From Planctomycetota bacterium (GTDB lineage: Bacteria; Planctomycetota; Planctomycetia; Pirellulales; Pirellulaceae): a DNA stretch of 64,000 bases. Of the stretch, positions 61,645-64,000 are shown one piece after another. Every line of letters begins with the position of its first letter. Position 1 is the stretch's first letter. The stretch lies in NCBI GenBank assembly GCA_963204915.1, contig CAUJHS010000060.1, forward strand, positions 164,931 through 228,930. The letters are read 5' to 3'. Under the pieces are notes generated by a model. It was not told the origin of the DNA, made no database searches, and was given only the letters and a program-made list of their open reading frames with translations. The translations under genes were made by a program, and so were the position numbers.

Positions 61645-62376
61645 TTACCGACGGGGGAGGATGCGCCCCAGGCCTCCGTCCACGCCGATGACCTGACCGG
61701 TAATCCAGTCGTTTTCGGCGGCCAGCAGCCATTCCGCCAAAGACGCCGCGTGCTCCGGTTCGCCGAGCCGGCCCAAAGCGTGGAGCGCCGTCGAAGCCGC
61801 CGCGGTTGAGGGATTTTCCCAAATGCGGCAGGTCATGTCGGTCCGGATCAAGCCTGGGCTGATCACATTGACACGAAGGTTGTGCAAGGCGTAGGTCGCC
61901 GCCGCCGAGCGCGCCAGCCCAATCACGCCCGCCTTGGCTGCGGCAATCGCTTCGTGGTTTTGAATTCCGATTTCTGCGGCGGCCGAAGCGAACAAGACGA
62001 TGGCTCCGCCGCGTTCGCGGAGGAGTTTCGCTCCGGCGCGCACCGTGGCGAAGGCGGTGAACAAGTTCGTTTCGAGCACTTCGCGAAACTCCTCGTCCGA
62101 AACGCCATGCGCCGGTTTGAGAAGAACCGAGCCGATGCAATTGACCAAACCTTGGAAGCCGCCGTCCGCGTCGGCCGCCTCGCGAAGCGCCGCCTCGAAC
62201 GGCGCCGAGCGGGTCAGGTCGACCACGGCGAAAGGCTGATTCAGTTCGCGCGCCAAGGTTTCGAGCTTTTCGGCGTTACGGCCCACCAGCAGCACGCGGC
62301 GTTGCTGGCCGACGAGCCGGCGCGCCAAGGTTCGGCCAATCGTTCCCGTCGCGCCGAGAATTGCAATTCGGTCCAT
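61645..62376 (-). CDS. SDR-family oxidoreductase without the usual catalytic Tyr
   Basis: 243 aa. Rossmann fold with GATGTIGRTLARRL, VDLTRS, NCIG (NAG-like), the catalytic-type Ser in LFASAAA, RVNVISPGLIRTDM and GQVIGVDGG at the C-terminus. In place of YxxxK it has IxxxK (NHEAIAAAKAGV), so the general acid is missing although the Lys remains. I have seen the NHEAIAAAK variant in other bacterial SDRs. It may act as a different reductase or a binding protein. Last gene of a minus-strand unit with the DCC1-like and membrane genes. Confidence 0.88.
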   Translation of the reverse strand: MDRIAILGATGTIGRTLARRLVGQQRRVLLVGRNAEKLETLARELNQPFAVVDLTRSAPFEAALREAADADGGFQGLVNCIGSVLLKPAHGVSDEEFREVLETNLFTAFATVRAGAKLLRERGGAIVLFASAAAEIGIQNHEAIAAAKAGVIGLARSAAATYALHNLRVNVISPGLIRTDMTCRIWENPSTAAASTALHALGRLGEPEHAASLAEWLLAAENDWITGQVIGVDGGLGRILPRR

Positions 62377-62417
62377 GCCGCTTTACCGTTTCCGAGAAAC
62401 CCAGGAGAACTCCCACG

Positions 62418-62873
62418 TCAATGATTCAAATACGCGGCGTCGCCGCTCAGCAGCACGGCGCCCAGCAGCACCGCCCGGGCCGACCAGCCCCAGGTGCGAA
62501 TCCAGTTCGAGCGGACCAGTCGCTCAATGAGCGACGCATCAAAACCTTCCGACAAACGCTCGTGCAGCGGAACTTGAAGCCACGCGGTCGAGATCCAGAT
62601 GATCGCCAAAAGAATCGCGGCGATCGCGAACTCGGGCGAGAGCAACAGGCCCGGCCGCAGCCACACCAGCGCGGCCGCCGTGATCGCCTCCAGGAGCATG
62701 GGCCCGGCCACCACCCAAGTGGTGCGCGACTGATGTAAACGTTCGTATTCGCGAAACCGTTCCCGTCCCACGCCGGCCATCAGCGGGTAATGCACGACTT
62801 GGACAAACCAAATCAGCCCCACCATGACCAACGTGCAGGCCAGGTGGGCGTACAGCAGCAACGCTTCGGTCAC
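62418..62873 (-). CDS. Four-helix integral membrane protein
   Basis: 151 aa from GTG 62873 with AAGGAG seven bases upstream; the frame opens much earlier (63266) but that part is antisense to the DCC gene. Four helices (LLLYAHLACTLVMVGLIWFVQ, VVAGPMLLEAITAAALVWL, IAAILLAIIWISTAWLQV, ARAVLLGAVLL) and the motif HYPLMAGVGRERFREYERLHQSRTTW in the first loop, reminiscent of an uncharacterised family associated with DCC1-like proteins. Overlaps the upstream gene by four bases (GTGA). Confidence 0.85.
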   Translation of the reverse strand: MTEALLLYAHLACTLVMVGLIWFVQVVHYPLMAGVGRERFREYERLHQSRTTWVVAGPMLLEAITAAALVWLRPGLLLSPEFAIAAILLAIIWISTAWLQVPLHERLSEGFDASLIERLVRSNWIRTWGWSARAVLLGAVLLSGDAAYLNH

Positions 62874-63328
62874 GGTCTCACTCCTTTTGAGGAGGGGACT
62901 TCGTCTTTCGAGCGTGCGCGAGCCAGTCGGCCCTCCAGCGAGCAAACCTCGCCGGTGCAACGCCTTCCGGTAAGTCGCAGCCGATTCCGCGCGAAAACCG
63001 AGTAACCCCAATCCAGGGTCTGGGAAATTCCCGGTAGTCGGCTGAGCCACACCAAGGGGGAGAACCCGACCGCGGCGTACATACGACGGAAGACTTCGAC
63101 TCCTCGCAGCCACGTGCCGTCGGGCAGCCGGGCTTGCATTTCGCTCATTAACTCTTCGTAGGTTTTTCCGACCTGAACCGCGGCGAAGTCGGGCGCGTCG
63201 ATGTCGGTAAAGCGGATACGACCGTGACGATCCCACCTTCGCAGCAAGTTGATTTCGCGCAGGCAAAGGGGGCAGCCGCCGTCGAAAAACACTTCAATTT
63301 CGTAGGAGTTGTGGTTGGTCGCGATCAT
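62870..63328 (-). CDS. DCC1-like thiol-disulfide oxidoreductase (DUF393)
   Basis: 152 aa, AGGAG seven bases before the ATG. The family signature FFDGGCPLCLREI holds the conserved DxxCxxC cysteines. IRFTDIDAPDF and GVEVFRRMYAAVGFSPLVWLSRLPG complete the DUF393 pattern. Proteins of this group are predicted thioredoxin-fold oxidoreductases. Translationally coupled to the membrane gene (four-base overlap), suggesting joint electron or thiol transfer at the membrane. Confidence 0.92.
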   Translation of the reverse strand: MIATNHNSYEIEVFFDGGCPLCLREINLLRRWDRHGRIRFTDIDAPDFAAVQVGKTYEELMSEMQARLPDGTWLRGVEVFRRMYAAVGFSPLVWLSRLPGISQTLDWGYSVFARNRLRLTGRRCTGEVCSLEGRLARARSKDEVPSSKGVRP

Positions 63329-63467
63329 GCATTGGCTCCTGAAACTGGCGACGGCAAGTGGTTAAGCGTTGGCCCCGGCCGCGGTTAACCGGAGGAACAT
63401 CGGCATTGTTGGGCCGAAGGACGTTCTGACAAGACCGGCACACCGAGAAAGAAGGGGACGCCCCGCG

Positions 63468-63923
63468 ATGGCAACCGAAGCCGCCTTGGATATGTCACGG
63501 GAACCGCAACGTATGTCTGGAGTTAACGCTGTTCGCGCGCCTCGGTGGATCACCTGGGTGTTGGTCATCGCGGCGGTTTACAACGTAACTTGGGGGGTGT
63601 TCGCCATTTTCTTTCCCCGCGCGCCGTTCGCGTGGATTGGGATGGAAGCGCCCAATTATCCTAGCCTGTGGCAATGCATCGGCATGATTGTGGGCGTTTA
63701 CGGCGTGGGATACGCCCTTGCCGCGGCAAACCCTCTGCGGCATTGGCCGATCGTGCTCGTGGGGTTGTTGGGGAAGATTTTCGGCCCGATCGGCTTTGTG
63801 TGGGCCGCGTCTCAAGGCGAATTGCCGTGGATCGCCGGGTTGACCATTCTCACGAACGACGTGCTGTGGTGGTTGCCTTTTGGACTGATCCTGAATTGGG
63901 CCTGGCGGGTTGAACGTCGTTGA
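63468..63923 (+). CDS. Small four-helix membrane protein
   Basis: 151 aa from ATG 63468; the spacing of the AAGGGG upstream is long, so ATG 63492 is possible. Helices around ITWVLVIAAVYNVTWGVFAIF, LWQCIGMIVGVYGVGYALA, WPIVLVGLLGKIFGPIGFVWA and ILTNDVLWWLPFGLILNW. A conserved-looking WIGMEAPNYPSLWQC connects the first two. In public annotation such proteins are sometimes named alkyl hydroperoxide reductase, which I consider unfounded. Divergent from the DCC operon (139 bases). Confidence 0.82.
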   Translation: MATEAALDMSREPQRMSGVNAVRAPRWITWVLVIAAVYNVTWGVFAIFFPRAPFAWIGMEAPNYPSLWQCIGMIVGVYGVGYALAAANPLRHWPIVLVGLLGKIFGPIGFVWAASQGELPWIAGLTILTNDVLWWLPFGLILNWAWRVERR

Positions 63924-64000
63924 AATAACACAACTCGGGTTGTCGCAGATAGGGAGGGATGGGAACTACGGGGAGAAGGGTGGGGAAACGCCGTCGCGGA

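Noticed and set aside
62874..63266. N-terminal extension of the membrane protein at 62418
   Set aside because: The extra 131 residues overlap the DCC1-like gene in another frame and are Arg-rich; a GTG with a strong AAGGAG at 62873 gives a normal membrane protein.

Overview
The window reads as a chromosomal segment of a planctomycete, probably Pirellulales-like. The supporting markers are family-level ones read from the sequence: two DUF1559 proteins with prepilin-like N-termini, a cytochrome-c/DUF1549/DUF1553 protein next to a Tat-exported DUF1501 protein, a response regulator with an excisionase-type N-terminal domain, an AroD-AroE fusion, an McsA/McsB pair, and many secreted proteins of unknown function. 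No rRNA, tRNA, CRISPR array or complete transposase gene was seen.

Layout. 1-8.7 kb: a partial Ser/Thr kinase, a B12-dependent radical SAM protein, a TPR lipoprotein followed by a LOG-family protein, a secreted phytochelatin-synthase-like protein, and a histidine kinase upstream of a response regulator whose own promoter carries two dyads. 9.4-18.1 kb: mnmG, a FadL-type outer-membrane protein, a Cys-rich mini-protein, a di-haem peroxidase divergent from an oxyR gene, a DUF420 protein and an eight-EF-hand secreted protein. 18.2-29.8 kb: a minus-strand sugar-acid block (pectate lyase, SMP-30, Gfo/Idh/MocA), aroDE, blaI with an M56 peptidase, mcsA-mcsB, trpE and a GT2 transferase. 30-40 kb: a Cys-rich protein and a DUF4198 protein that look metal-related, a DUF1559 protein, a diguanylate cyclase, small secreted proteins, a secreted O-methyltransferase, and a minus-strand operon (DUF1559, lipoprotein, DUF4198/Kelch). 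That operon has a clear promoter with a near-consensus Fur box at its head and an intrinsic terminator at its tail. 40-51.5 kb: a MOSC protein, HEAT/SEC-C protein, DUF1549/1553 plus DUF1501, HEAT-repeat and other secreted proteins, a VOC protein, and an AraC regulator with a YkgB/RclC-like membrane protein.

51.5-61.6 kb is different. It is a repeat-rich accessory island of about a dozen short genes, all on the plus strand and mostly of unknown function. They are separated by imperfect hairpins, some resembling integron attC sites and often about 30 bp before the next start codon. Interspersed are copies of at least three repeat families: a MITE-like element of about 140 bp with 20-bp terminal inverted repeats, a structured element of about 140-190 bp, and a short CACTGCT hairpin. 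The island also holds a 3' fragment of a seryl-tRNA synthetase gene directly behind a perfect 44-bp palindrome, and an orphan promoter with a LexA-type dyad. I interpret it as a decayed cassette array without an integrase in view; this is inference. The last 2.4 kb returns to an ordinary operon (DCC1-like protein, membrane protein, SDR) with a divergent small membrane protein.
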